From Tupaia tana (lineage: Eukaryota; Chordata; Mammalia; Scandentia; Tupaiidae), in contig JAKSZU010000006.1 in NCBI GenBank assembly GCA_026018925.1, positions 132,596,092 through 132,660,091 on the forward strand: a DNA stretch of 64,000 nt, in the 5' to 3' direction. Both the position numbers and the translations under genes were made by a program. The notes beneath the pieces are model-generated. The model was not told the origin of the DNA. It searched no databases and saw only the letters and a program-made list of their open reading frames with translations. Position 1 is the stretch's first letter, and every line of letters starts with the position of its first letter. Shown piece by piece: positions 45,135 to 55,431 of the stretch.

Positions 45135-45692
45135 CCTTTGCTTTTTATTGTGCTAAAATACATAGAACATAAAATTTGCTCTTTTAACCATTTAAAAATG
45201 GACAGTTCTATGGCATAAATAAACCCATGATGTTGTGAAACCATAAACTCCTACCTAGTTCTAAAATATTTTCATTACCCTAAAAGGAAACCCTAGGTAC
45301 ATGAAGAAGTCCCTACTCCTTCTTTCCTTCATCCCCTGTAAACCATCAAATTTCTGTGAATTTGACTCTTCTAGATACTCATAAATGAAATCATATAATA
45401 CACGGTCTTTTATCACTAGCTTAATTCACTCAGCATAATGTATTTAAGGTTCATTCATGTCATAGAATATGCCAAAATTCTCTTCCTTTTTATAGCTTAA
45501 CAATATTATATTTCATGTATCTAGCACATTTTATCTATCTATTCATCCACGATAAATATTTTGGCTTTTTCCACCTTTTGGCTATCACGATTATTGCTAT
45601 TTTAAACACTTATGTGCAAGTTTCTTTGGATACATGCATTTATTTTTCTAGAAGTGGAATTACTCTCATATGGTAGTTCTGTGTTTAACTTT

Positions 45693-45948
45693 ATTTTAGA
45701 AATTTGTTTATTCCATGAGTGAGAGAGACAAAGAGAGAAAGAGACAGACAGAGAAGTAACACACCTCTGACAAGGTTTCAGAAACCACGTTCCACATTCA
45801 CCACTAGCTTCAGGTAGCTCGGGTCATGGGTATACACATGCCCTCCATACTCAGGAAGGTCCCCAAATGCAAACCAACAATCTTCCCATGTGGGTCTTCC
45901 TCAAAGAGCCTCATTTTGTACAACTGTGCCACCATCCAGGCCCTACAT
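45693..45948 (-). mobile_element. tRNA-derived SINE, family B
   Basis: Antisense: purine-rich GAGAGAGACAAAGAGAGAAA, GCTCGGGTCATGGGTATACA, AGGAAGGTCCCCAAATGC and head ending GTGCCACCATCCAGGCCC. It lies between the first and second of three copies of GTTTAACTTT. Confidence 0.8.
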
Positions 45949-45958
45949 GTTTAACTTT

Positions 45959-46139
45959 TCTTTTTTTATACTTATTTATTTTAATTTTATTTATTCATTC
46001 ATTTTTTAATTAGACCAGAGAGAGATACAGAGAGAGAGAGGGAAAGTGAGAAAGCAAGCCACCAGGTCCAGTATTCGAACCGCAGTCGGCCACGTGGGAG
46101 TGTCCAGCGCCTTAACCATCATGCCACCTGCTGGTCCCC
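45959..46139 (-). mobile_element. tRNA-derived SINE, short form
   Basis: Antisense: TTATTTATTCATTCATTT tail, AATTAGACCAGAGAGAGA, GTGAGAAAGCAAGCCACCAG, reversed B box (TATTCGAACCGCAGTCGGCC) and head ending CACCTGCTGGTCCCC. Flanked by GTTTAACTTT at 45949-45958 and 46143-46152. Confidence 0.92.
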
Positions 46140-46815
46140 CATGTTTAACTTTTTGAGGAACTGTCAAACTATTTTCCAAGGCACCTATATCATTTTACAT
46201 TTCAACCAGCAGTGTTGCAGGATTCCAATTTTTCTGTATCTTTACCAACACTTGTTCTTTCCTGATGTTTTTTTTTAAATTATAACCATCCCAGTGGATG
46301 TGAATTTGTATCTCATTGTGGTTTGGGTTTGCATTTCCCTAATGAATAATAATGTCATGCATCTTCTCATGTTCATGTTCTTTACTATTGGTCATTTGTA
46401 TATCATCTTTGGGGAAATGTTTATTCGAATTGTTATCTATTTTTAATCATTTTTGTCTTTTTAATGTATTCTAGGTACTAAACTCTTGTTATTTATGATT
46501 TGCAAATATTTTTCTCCTATTCTGTGGATTGTGTTCTTACTCTTGATAGTGTCCTTTGATGCATAAAAGTTTCTATTTTTTAGGATGTCAAATTTATTTA
46601 CTGTTTTACTGCTTATGCTTTTTGTATCATATCTAAAAAATTATTGCCCAATTAAAGATCATGAAGATTTACTCTTTTCATTCAATTTTTATGGTTTATG
46701 GATTTTTTAGTCCCTATATTTAATTTTTTGCTCAATCAGAATTCTTTTTTTATAGCTGGTAGAATTGAGGGTAAGCTTGTTTCTTTTGCATGTGAATGTC
46801 CAGTGGTCCTAAGTG

Positions 46816-46899
46816 TTATCTTTCAGGAAATTAAATCTACAATAAAACAAGTCAGGAATGAATCACAGGAAAGCACTGTATAATGCTTCTTCCAATAAA
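46816..46899. other. Unassigned junction
   Basis: Short stretch between the L1 fragment and the DNA transposon remnant. Confidence 0.35.
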
Positions 46900-47078
46900 C
46901 CACTTGTACTATGGTAGTCCCATAAGATTATACAAGTCTACACCATGAAGCCTATGTGGTAGTAGGCTGTACCATCTAGGCTTGCACAGTATACTCTGAT
47001 GTTCACACCACAAAAATCACTTCCCAGTGCATTCCCAGAACATATTCCTGTTGTTAAGTGACACATACCATAGTTAGC
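46900..47078. mobile_element. Tigger-like DNA transposon remnant
   Basis: TGGTAGTCCCATAAGATTATA, TAGTAGGCTGTACCATCTAGG, GTTCACACCACAAAAATCAC and a terminal CCTGTTGTTAAGTGACACAT match the end of a mammalian DNA transposon whose tip reads CGTTAAGCGACRCATGACTG. The exact family name is tentative. Confidence 0.65.
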
Positions 47079-47895
47079 TTCTCTATGAAGAGCCCCCCTC
47101 ACTTATCATTAGCACACAAATGTTTTACCTTCGTGTTACTATAGCTATCTATCACGCTCACTTGATGTCTATCTTAGAACAAGGTGTCGACTTCTAGTGG
47201 TGCATGGCCCTCAGAAGTCTCATTCTATTATGTCTCACTACCTTTAATACATTTAAAGTCCACTTTGTAACTCATCCCCCATATATTGCCATTTAAGCTT
47301 TTGAGTACATATGTATTTCACTCAACTATTCAAACCTTTTTTTTTTTTTTTTTGGTAGAAATTCTAAGAATTTTGAGATCTGACAAGTTCTGGAACTTTT
47401 CATACTTGATGGCACACCTATGGTCATCGAGCTTCTGGTTATATCATTTTTTCCCCCATTATTTTCCTTTCCCTTCTTCAATTTTGGTCACCAGAGTGGT
47501 ATGATAATTATTGGAACTAGGGAGTGGTCAGTGCATTTTATAAGTCATCATGAGCCCTTTATTACAATAAAATCAGTTACAGCTAGGACTTATCTGAAAC
47601 AGTACTCTTACTAAAAGGATGTTAGTGCTTACCTCCTCGTTAGCCACTTAGTTTTATAAACAACCACTTTCATACTTTTCAGCATGAGTCCTCTATTACA
47701 AATTTCCTGTTCTGGGATTTTCAATGGCAGTCTTCTATTTTTAGTCTTATTATAATTTGTAGAGGAAAGCTACTTCAGAAATATTTAATTTAGAATACCA
47801 CTTAGTAAAATCATGTACACAGGGAGACACAGACACACGCACGTGCACATGTATGTTAGTTTTCATTTGCTTGGGATATTGGTTTTGATTTATCC
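47079..47895. other. Unassigned noncoding DNA
   Basis: No gene or recognised repeat apart from a poly-T at about 47337-47354. Confidence 0.4.
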
Positions 47896-48166
47896 CCTTT
47901 TTTTTTTTTTTTTTTAAGGTTTTGCTATATAGTGTGTGGGCTCACGAGAGAAAGACAGAGAGAAATTGTGAGAGTGAAAGTGAGGACTCTCCCTCCAAAG
48001 GTGACGGCCATGCTGTAATTCCTTTACCTCCATTTTCCTCCAGGGATTTTGGGCACACAAGCATACACACCCAAAGTAATTTTCAAGCCACTGGGTCCAG
48101 GACTTGAGCTGCAGTCAACTATGTGGGAGTCCAGCACCTTAACCACCACACCACCTGTTGGTCCCT
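47896..48166 (-). mobile_element. tRNA-derived SINE, long form
   Basis: Antisense: poly-T, AGGTTTTGCTATATAGTGTG, CTCCCTCCAAAGGTGACGG (palindrome decayed), GACTTGAGCTGCAGTCAAC and head ending CACCTGTTGGTCCC. Similar flanks ATTTATCCCC / ATCTATCC. Confidence 0.85.
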
Positions 48167-48233
48167 CAATCTATCCTTTTAACTAAGTTCCCATGATAAA
48201 CTCCACCTGTGAATTAAAGAACTTACTAATAAT

Positions 48234-48475
48234 GGAAACACCAGATGGTGTAGAGGTTAAGGCATTGTACTCCCATATGGTGAACGCGGTTAAGGTCCCA
48301 GACTCAGAAGCTTGAAATTCACACCAGGTGCATGTGAGTGTGTGCCCAAAATCCTGCAAGGAAAATGAAGGTGAAAGGATTGCAGTGTGGCTGTCCCCAC
48401 TAGGAGATGATTTCTCACTTTCTCTGTCTCTCAGGCAAGTACGTGTGCCCTAGAACAAAAATCTCTCTTAAAAAA
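48234..48475 (+). mobile_element. tRNA-derived SINE, long form
   Basis: GGAAACACCAGATGGTGTAG head, GGTTAAGGTCCCAGACTCAG, body, GTGATTTCTC-like ATGATTTCTCACTTTC, GCCCTAGAACAAAAATCTCTC and A-rich tail. Confidence 0.85.
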
Positions 48476-49350
48476 ACAACTAAGAACAGGACATATTTTT
48501 GAGAAATGGCCACGACATTTACAAAAATAGACATAAACATTACCGCTGGCTGATAAAGTGAATGTTCCTGGATATTAGACAAAATCTAGAAATGTGAGAA
48601 AAGCAAAATTCCCTTTAGTAAGGTAACTTTTCCTCCCAGAAGTGTGTATGGTTGAACTCTCATCCCTCACCTTCTCCATACTCTCTCTGTTACATCTGTC
48701 TCCCTGAAGAGGCAGGGTTGTCCAGTTCCTAAGCACACTCTGACCAAGGAGAGTTGTAAGCAGCAGCTGTATGTCTCCCCCAGAAGGAAGCTCTGAAAAT
48801 AGCTGTGTCCATATGCTCAGACTAAAGTCCTGCCCTTCACCCAAGTATGGCTTCTTGTTTACTGAGTTTCATCCTGTTTTATCATTAACAGAAAAGCTAA
48901 TTGCCAGTCCTAGAGATTACTCTTGAACTTAGATTTCATAGCTAAGGCTCTGATAAAAACCTAAAATTTCTGTCTGCTACATCTTTATTAGGCCAGTCCC
49001 CAAGACCTATAAATTCCCAATCTCTAGCTCTGGTCTGATTCACATGTAGTCAATTCTCCATAACCATAACCTTGACGTGTAGTTTAACCTCAATCATTTC
49101 CTTCTCTAAGAATTCATCTTCTGTTTGTGACTTTTTAAAACACCCAAACTGCACCTGACCTACTCCAGTAATCCTGAATTTTAATTATTGCTTGTTCCCT
49201 TTGTGAATGCTGTAGGTCAGAATTCCTGAGGAAGCAGATCCTGAGATAGAAACGTGTTAGGGTAAATACAATGCAGAGTCACATGTATTGTTCACAAAAT
49301 TTTGAATCTTAAACTGAGTGACATTCTTCTTTTAAAAGACTTCTCTGCTG
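48476..49350. other. Unassigned noncoding DNA
   Basis: No gene or recognised repeat. An 89-codon antisense open frame (48575-48844) has no known domain. Confidence 0.4.
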
Positions 49351-49592
49351 GGGTCAGCAGATGGCCTAGTAGTTAAGGCGCTGGACTCCTACATGGCTGA
49401 CCACAGCTGGAGTCCCAGACCTGGCAGCTTGGAAATCATGCTGGGTGCATGGGCATACGTGTCCCAGATCCTATAAGGAGAAAGGAGGAGCAGGGATTGC
49501 AGCATGGCCATCCCCCCTGGAGGGTAATTTCTCAATTCCCTTCTCTCTGTCCCCTTCCAGAGAGTCCAAACACCCCCATGGCAAAACAAAAC

Positions 49593-49628
<36 letters not shown>
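49351..49628 (+). mobile_element. tRNA-derived SINE, long form
   Basis: TGGGGTCAGCAGATGGCCTA head, GGAGTCCCAGACC, body with CATCCCCCCTGGAGGGTAAT, CT tract, CCCCCATGGCAAAACAAAAC. The tail has become a (CA)n microsatellite at 49596-49628. Confidence 0.85.
49596..49628. repeat. (CA)n in a SINE tail
   Basis: About 16 CA units derived from the AAAAC-type SINE tail. Confidence 0.95.
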
Positions 49629-49631
<3 letters not shown>

Positions 49632-49920
49632 CATCTCTAAAGTTTTTGCTCCTATTTCCTGCATTTATTATTTCTCCATTTTATTGGATCCTGGGTATTA
49701 GAAAATCAAACATGTTCTCTTATTTCCCATCTTAAAACAAACAAACTTACCTTGAATTCCAGATCTCTCACTACTATCTTTTTAGCCTTCCTATTCACAG
49801 CTAAAATTCTTGAATAACACCTCTATGCTCACTTTCTCCATTTCTCAACTACCTAACTCATTCTTAAATCTACTTGTTCCAATATGCCATCATTTGTCAC
49901 CATTGCACTAAAATGGTTCT

Positions 49921-50158
49921 TTTTTTTAGGTTTCTGACATAGAGTGCATGTGTGAGAGACAGTGAGAGAGAAATAGAGAAATCACCCCCAGTGGGATAAA
50001 GCCATACAGGAAGCAATCCCTTCCCCTACAGTCTCCTGGGATTTGGGGCATGCATACACATGCACCTGGCATGATTTCCAAGCCACTAGGCCTGGGACTC
50101 GAACTGTAGTCAGCCGTGTAGGAGTTTAGTACCGTTACCACTGCACCACCTGGTGGCT
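49921..50158 (-). mobile_element. tRNA-derived SINE, long form (older of a pair)
   Basis: Antisense: poly-T, AGGTTTCTGACATAGAGTGC, CACCCCCAGTGGGATAAAGC, CATGCATACACATGCACC, GACTCGAACTGTAGTCAGCC and head ending ACCACCTGGTGGCT. Shares its target sequence with the neighbour to the right. Confidence 0.88.
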
Positions 50159-50166
50159 CTAAACTG

Positions 50167-50170
<4 letters not shown>

Positions 50171-50197
<27 letters not shown>

Positions 50198-50448
50198 GGA
50201 GAGGTTTTTGCTTTAGGGCGCGTGCGCTCACCAGACAGACAGAGAGAGACAGAGAGACAGAAAGCGAGAAATCACCCCCCAGGGGGGATGGCCACGCCAC
50301 AATCCCTTCTCCTCCATTCTCCTCTCGGGATCTTGGGCACGCACGCACACGCGCTTGGCGTGAGTTTTAAGCCACCGGGTCCGGGACGCGAACCGCGGTC
50401 GACTACGTGGGAGTTCAGCGACATAGCCATTACGCTAACTGCTGGTCC
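50171..50448 (-). mobile_element. tRNA-derived SINE, long form, youngest-looking copy
   Basis: Antisense with a long pure poly-T, GAGAGGTTTTTGCTTTAGGG, CACCCCCCAGGGGGGATGG, and GGTCCGGGACGCGAACCGCG in the reversed B-box region; nearly all CpGs are retained. Flanked by CTAAACTGGTTCTTTTTT at 50159-50176 and 50449-50466 (tail and target T runs overlap). Confidence 0.97.
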
Positions 50449-50466
50449 CTAAACTGGTTCTTTTTT

Positions 50467-51007
50467 AAGTTAACAATGACCACATTTTGGCAGTCAATCC
50501 TCCATCCCTATCTTGGCAGCATTACCACAGTTGACATTTCCTTTGTCACTTTCTCCTCTCCTGTCATTGGCTGCTTCTTTCTCAGTCTTCTGATGCTCTA
50601 AAAGTTGAGCAACTTAGTCTAGGTTTGGGAACTTCTTCATCAACACGCTGTTTAGGTAATCTCATCAAGACCAGTGACATCAGATGCCATGTTTACATAC
50701 TGTTGATGATCAGCTGTCTCTCTCTAACCTAGAACAAAACATTATGACTCAACTCATTGGCAGAATAGATACAACAAATATTGATACCATTCACAATCCA
50801 CTCGGATTATTTTCTCTGCAGATTAATAGTGCCAAATGTTATTTCCAGCTCTGTTCCACACTGCTGTCCTGGGCTTCTCACTGTCCTCCAGCCTAAGTTG
50901 ATATGACTTACTCAGGGAATGCAAGTTACTCTTAACATTACTTTAAAATGAAATATGATGTGGAGGGTATTTCCATGCCAAAATATTCACACAGGTTTTT
51001 ATAAGAA
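50467..51007. other. Unassigned noncoding DNA
   Basis: No gene or recognised repeat. Confidence 0.4.
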
Positions 51008-51360
51008 TTGTTTATTTTAATTAATTACATTTGTTGTTGTTGTTGTTATTTAATTTGATCAGAGAGAGACAGAGAAAAAGGGAAAGCAAGGGCCCAGCAG
51101 GTGGCATGGTGGTTAAGAGTCCTGGAATCCCACACGGCCAACTGTGGTTCGAGTCCCAGACCTGGCAGCTTGCTTTCTCTCTCTTTCTCTCTCACTCTGT
51201 CCCTCTCTGGTCAAATTAAAATAAATGAGTAAATTAAGTTAAATAAAATAATTTTAAGAAAAAGGGAAAACATGAAAGCAAGCTGCCTGGCTCAGGTCGT
51301 GAACCATGGGTGGTCATGTGGGAGTCCAGCGCCTTAACCACTGTGCTACCTGATGGCCCT
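51008..51360 (-). mobile_element. Short-form SINE split by an opposite short-form SINE
   Basis: Left part 51008-51090 (TTATTTAATTTGATCAGAGA, GAGACAGAGAAAAAGGGAAA) and right part 51258-51360 (GAAAGCAAGCTGCCTGGC, reversed B box, head ending CTACCTGATGGCCC) form one antisense element, interrupted by a sense copy. Confidence 0.88.
51091..51256 (+). mobile_element. tRNA-derived SINE, short form, nested
   Basis: GGCCCAGCAGGTGGCATGGT head, GGTTCGAGTCCCAGACCTGG, CAGCTTGCTTTCTCTCTCTT, GGTCAAATTAAAATAAATGA and an A/T-rich tail. Target duplication AGAAAAAGGGAAA at 51073-51085 and 51257-51269. Confidence 0.92.
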
Positions 51361-51399
51361 CATTCACAAAGTTCTTTTAAAATATAATGTTTTTCATTT

Positions 51400-51664
51400 T
51401 GGGACCAGCAGTTGGTGTAATGGCTAGGTCATTGGACTCCCATGTAGTCGACCATGGTTCAAGTCCCAGACCCGGTGGCTTAAACTCACGTCAGGCACGT
51501 GTGTGGGCATGCCAAGATCTCGAGAGGAGAATGGAAGAGAAGGGATTGAGGTGTGGTCATTGCCTCTTGGGGGGTGATTTCTCACTTTCTGTCTCTCTGT
51601 CTCTCTTTGTCTTTCTGGCGAGTGCACACACCCTATACCAAAAACCTCTCCAAAGAAAAAAAAA
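51400..51664 (+). mobile_element. tRNA-derived SINE, long form
   Basis: GGGACCAGCAGTTGGTGTAA head, GGTTCAAGTCCCAGACCCGG, body, CTTGGGGGGTGATTTCTCAC, CT tract, ACCCTATACCAAAAACCTCTC and A-rich tail. Confidence 0.9.
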
Positions 51665-53572
51665 CATTTCAAGTCGTCTGCATATGTTATCTTTTACTGA
51701 ATGGGATTTGCATGAGTTGAGTGTAACACTCCTCAGCAGAAGGTCTCCTCTAACGATGTCTCTCACTTGGTTCTATTTCCTAAGTATAACCCTGACATTA
51801 CAAACAACTAGGATCCAAATCTCCATTAAATGATCTGTTCTTCCCTTTACTGAATACAGAATTGTTGTTTTGGCTAGAGTTAGTCAGGCACAGTTAGTAC
51901 AATAACACTCAGTGCCTTCCTGTGTAGCACCTGCTGCATGCTATTTATTTCTTGTTAGCTACATAGTACAACAAATTGTGTCTTTTAACAGCTCATTGAG
52001 TAGAGGAGGAGGAAGTGATGGCAGTGGGATTGCTGATCATGTCCGATGGTATCAATACATGTCTTCTAAATATTCCAGCTCATTTTTACTAATACCATTT
52101 GTTTCTTGGGAAAATTTCTCTGCCATGTAGCTTCCTATGACCTTGAGCAGACAGCAACACGAGTAGAAAAAGCACAGGCAATGACCCGTAACAGAACATA
52201 CGAGCAAAGGTGATTTCAATTGAATAAATGCAGTATACGGAAATGAACCAACACTTCTTTTCAAAAAGCTTAAAACAGTATTCAGTTCTTACATTTTCAT
52301 GTATTATCTAGCATTTAGATATAACAATGTGGTTAAATAACACACCGTGGAGTGAACAACATCTAGACTAAGAACTTTCCAGGGCACTACAATGTCATTG
52401 GAATGTTTTCTGTAACAGCACAGTCACATTAAAGTCTCCCAAACCCATGTGGGCACACATTTGACAATTTCCTATCTTATCCACTAATTCAGTTCCACTG
52501 ATGGGCAAGATTCAACAAACGGTGCTTAAATGAAGTACAGGGCAGTGGCTACTAATTTTTTCATCTGTGCATTTTGTTTTATTATGTTAGAGACTCTAAT
52601 TGAACTTTGTTCCAAGCTATTAACCTATGACAGAAGACTGTGCAGATAAGATTTCACTGACATATAGAACAAAGAAAAAGAAAGGGCGTGAAAATTACAA
52701 TGACAAGGTTGCCTTAGCAGTTTTGAGGTGGTAAAATGAAATCCCTGACTAATAGGCCTAGCTAACACAGGAAGGGTGAGGATGTGAAAGGGGAGGACAA
52801 TCTCGGGTTGAACCCACTGAGAGCTTCTCTGAGCATCCATAAAAGATACACACTGTTATTGCGAAGTTCAAATTGCAAAGCAAATTAAAATATGCCTCTA
52901 ATTGTTATATGTTATACAAGGGGTTCATATACAAGGAATAAATTAAGAGGCATTATGAGTAAATTGTTGATGCTATCTGAGCAACCATTTTTTGTTTGAG
53001 GAAAAAGCTAAAATCTTTGCTTTACATTTTACAAATTAGGCAGTCTTCTTGGCTTTCAGAAACTCAGATATCTTCAATATTAAGTTTCCCCTCGATATCG
53101 TTATGTTAATTCTCACTTAGACTGAAAAGAATAAAATATAAAAACATTACAAAATCATCTAATCTATTAAAGAATTATACACGGGACTTCATATAACAAT
53201 ATCATATAAACAAGCCGATCTTCTGTATCGAAGTTATGTTCTCCAACTAATGATTTGAGGAGTATTTGTCAATATGGGGTAAAGAGTAGGTGCAAGATGG
53301 TGTGGACATATGAGCTTCGTGTGGCTCGTTAACACAGTCTTCCTCCTGAAAAACAATGCCGATGTCTTCCTTCCTAGCCAGCATATGTGGCTTGTGACAA
53401 GACAAAATGGTTAAAGACTGTCTTGGAGATTTAAAGCCGAAAGGAAAGAAACTGTTCAAGTATTACTTTTCCAGAATTAGCCAGGAGGGCACAAGAGAAT
53501 TTTCAGTCTCTACTTTGCAACCAAGTTTTGAATTGCTTTATTTTAAAGATGTAATCATTTCACATGTATCTT
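51665..53572. other. Unassigned, nearly repeat-free DNA
   Basis: No gene or recognised repeat. Short open frames (52052-52264, 52625-52840, 53247-53459) show no known domains. Confidence 0.4.
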
Positions 53573-53754
53573 TTTTTAAAAAATACTAGATTTATTTACT
53601 TATTTATTATTTCTTTTTAATTTAACCAGAGGGGGTCAGAGTGAGAGAAAGAGAGGAGGAAAGTGAGAAAGCAAGCTGTCTGGTCCAGGACTTGAACTGT
53701 GGTCGGCCATGCAGGAATCCAGCGTGCTTAACCACTGTCCCACCTGCCAGCCCT
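53573..53754 (-). mobile_element. tRNA-derived SINE, short form
   Basis: Antisense: TTTATTTACTTATTTATTAT tail, TTTAACCAGAGGGGGTCAGA, GAGAAAGCAAGCTGTCTGG, reversed B box and head ending CACCTGCCAGCCC. Target duplication CACATGTATCTT / CATATGTATCTT at 53561-53572 and 53755-53766. Confidence 0.93.
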
Positions 53755-53766
53755 CATATGTATCTT

Positions 53767-54173
53767 GATAGAAACTATGAATAAAATTTGATCTTTGTTA
53801 CTGGTTGGCTCAATGGAAACAAACACAAGAAAGTTTACTGAATGTGTGTTAATACTGGAATTGAAAACCTTATGTGTTGAGAAATAAGGAAATTAGAAAA
53901 GATCATCACAATGAAAGTGGTTCACAAATCCTGTGCTGAGAAGACTACTGTTATATTCAACTTTTATTCATTTTAAGCAGTAAGAAACATCATCTACAGA
54001 GTTTATTGATTCAAAGATCAAAAAAATTATTTGCTCAGTAGAGAGGATACTTTTATAACCTAGAGATAACTTCTGGGAAATCAAATGCACATCTATAGGC
54101 AGCCATACAAACTGGACACTTAACAGATTTAACATGAGCACTCACTAAAAATTTCCACTAAATTTATGATTTG
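53767..54173. other. Unassigned noncoding DNA
   Basis: No gene or recognised repeat. Confidence 0.4.
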
Positions 54174-54339
54174 GGGGCACCAGCCTATAGATAAGGTGAC
54201 TGGATTCCACATGGCTGACTACATGGTTCAAGTCCTGGACCTGGCAGCTTGAGAGACATGCTGAGTGCATGTGTACATGTGTCCAGAATCCTGAGAGGGA
54301 TTGCTGCATGGCTGTCCCACTTGAGGGTTGCTTTCTAAT

Positions 54340-54371
<32 letters not shown>

Positions 54372-54415
54372 CCTATTGAGTGCAAGTCCCCTATAGTAAA
54401 AACAAACAAAAAACA
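54174..54415 (+). mobile_element. tRNA-derived SINE, long form, internally shortened
   Basis: GGGGGCACCAGCCTATAGAT head, GGTTCAAGTCCTGGACCTGG, GTGTCCAGAATCCTGAGAGG. The GAGAATGGAGGAGAAG segment is missing before GGATTGCTGCATGG; then a (CT)n tract and AAACAAACAAA tail. Confidence 0.85.
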
Positions 54416-54447
54416 ATTGTGATTAAAAATATGCATATTTAAATACA

Positions 54448-54573
54448 AGGGCTCTTCCAAAGTTCACATAAAATGCATATCATGAAAATGCTATGCATGG
54501 ATATCAAAACTTTCTGGACCAAAATAAACACCTACTTTAATTCCACTTTACATGAACTTTTTGCTATACCCTC
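54448..54573. mobile_element. Small inverted-repeat DNA transposon (mariner/MITE-like)
   Basis: A 126-bp unit with imperfect terminal inverted repeats: AGGGCTCTTCCAAAGTTCAC at the left and TACATGAACTTTTTGCTATA plus CCCTC at the right. The ends resemble a GAGGGTACTTCAAAAAGTTC element seen in mammals. Too small to encode a transposase. Confidence 0.6.
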
Positions 54574-54895
54574 ATAACCGACAGTATCTAAGACACGCAG
54601 AGAATGCATAGAGGTATCATAATTATTAATGTTGATTCAGTGGGACTGAAAATAATTGTTAACTCACAGTTCAAGGGAGATGCACTGTGTACATTCTGAC
54701 ATCCCTTCAGCCAGAGAGGAGCTGTGTGAGCCGCTTACAGCACCAGGGCCAGGAGAGAGAGAGCCCTTCAGAAATGGGTCAATTGCTTTATCCCAGGATA
54801 GCCATACAAACAGGGGCCCAGTGAATTAGTGAATAACACTGTGGACTGCTATACTTTCACTCCAGCAGCATTTAGTCCTGTCAAGTGTGAAATAT
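54574..54895. other. Unassigned noncoding DNA
   Basis: No gene or recognised repeat. Confidence 0.4.
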
Positions 54896-54905
54896 TATTT
54901 TTGAA

Positions 54906-55140
54906 TTTTTTCTTTTTTTAAAAAAGAACGATTTTTTATTTAACTTCCTTCCTTCCTTCCTTCCTTCCTTCCTTCCTTCCTTCCTTCCTTCCTTCCTTCT
55001 TTCATTTCTTTCTTCTTTTTATTTGATCATAGATGGACAGAGTGAAAGGGAGGGTGGAGGAGAGTGAGGTCTGGGAATCAAACAGTAGTTGGCCATATGG
55101 GAGTCCAATGCCCTTGACTACCACACCACCTGCTGGCCCC
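54906..55140 (-). mobile_element. tRNA-derived SINE, short form, with expanded tail
   Basis: Antisense: pyrimidine-rich tail containing a (TTCC)n array, TTTATTTGATCATAGATGGA, reversed B-box remnant (GGAATCAAACAGTAGTTGGC) and head ending CACCTGCTGGCCCC. Target duplication TATTTTTGAA at 54896-54905 and 55141-55150. Confidence 0.92.
54945..55000. repeat. (TTCC)n microsatellite
   Basis: About 14 perfect tetranucleotide units within the SINE tail. Confidence 0.97.
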
Positions 55141-55150
55141 TATTTTTGAA

Positions 55151-55422
55151 CTTTTCTGATCATCACTTTGCAACTGTCTATGGAAGTTTGGAGATAGCGT
55201 ACTGCAAAGAAACAGAAACATAGTTTATCCTTCACTGAAGAAGTTAGGCAGCTATTGTTTTGGTCCTAATCCTGTCAGTTATACTACCAGTAGCTCCTTG
55301 GTTCATTTCAGTGCCTCTTTTTTACCTTATTTACCATGTCAGAGATGATTTAGCATAAAGCACGCTTGTTTAAAGTTTATACTATTTGTTTTGCATCCAA
55401 ATTCTTTTGATAAATAAAAAGA
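55151..55422. other. Unassigned noncoding DNA
   Basis: Nothing recognised. Confidence 0.4.
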
Positions 55423-55431
55423 AGTAAATGG

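Larger units (their letters stand above)
45135..46815 (-). mobile_element. L1M 3' end (ORF2 C-terminus to 3' UTR), interrupted
   Basis: Antisense L1M: 3'-UTR motifs at 45150-45670 (TAAAATACATAGAACATAAA, AATTTGACTCTTCTAG, TTCACTCAGCATAATG, ATTCATGTCATAGAATATG). ORF2-end motifs lie at 46250-46420 (CATTGTGGTTTGGGTTTGCA, TTTCCCTAATGAATAATAA). TTTGCATGTGAATGTCCAGT is near 46787. Two SINEs interrupt it at 45693-46139. No intact frame. Confidence 0.9.

Noticed and set aside
45135..46815. Intact L1 coding sequence
   Set aside because: Only the 3' ORF2 and UTR part is present, diverged and interrupted by two SINEs.
49926..50348. 140-codon antisense open frame
   Set aside because: It runs through two adjacent SINEs and their poly-A/T tract, visible as a lysine run.
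51387..51833. 148-codon open frame
   Set aside because: Its first two thirds are read from a SINE (51400-51664), so it is not a gene.
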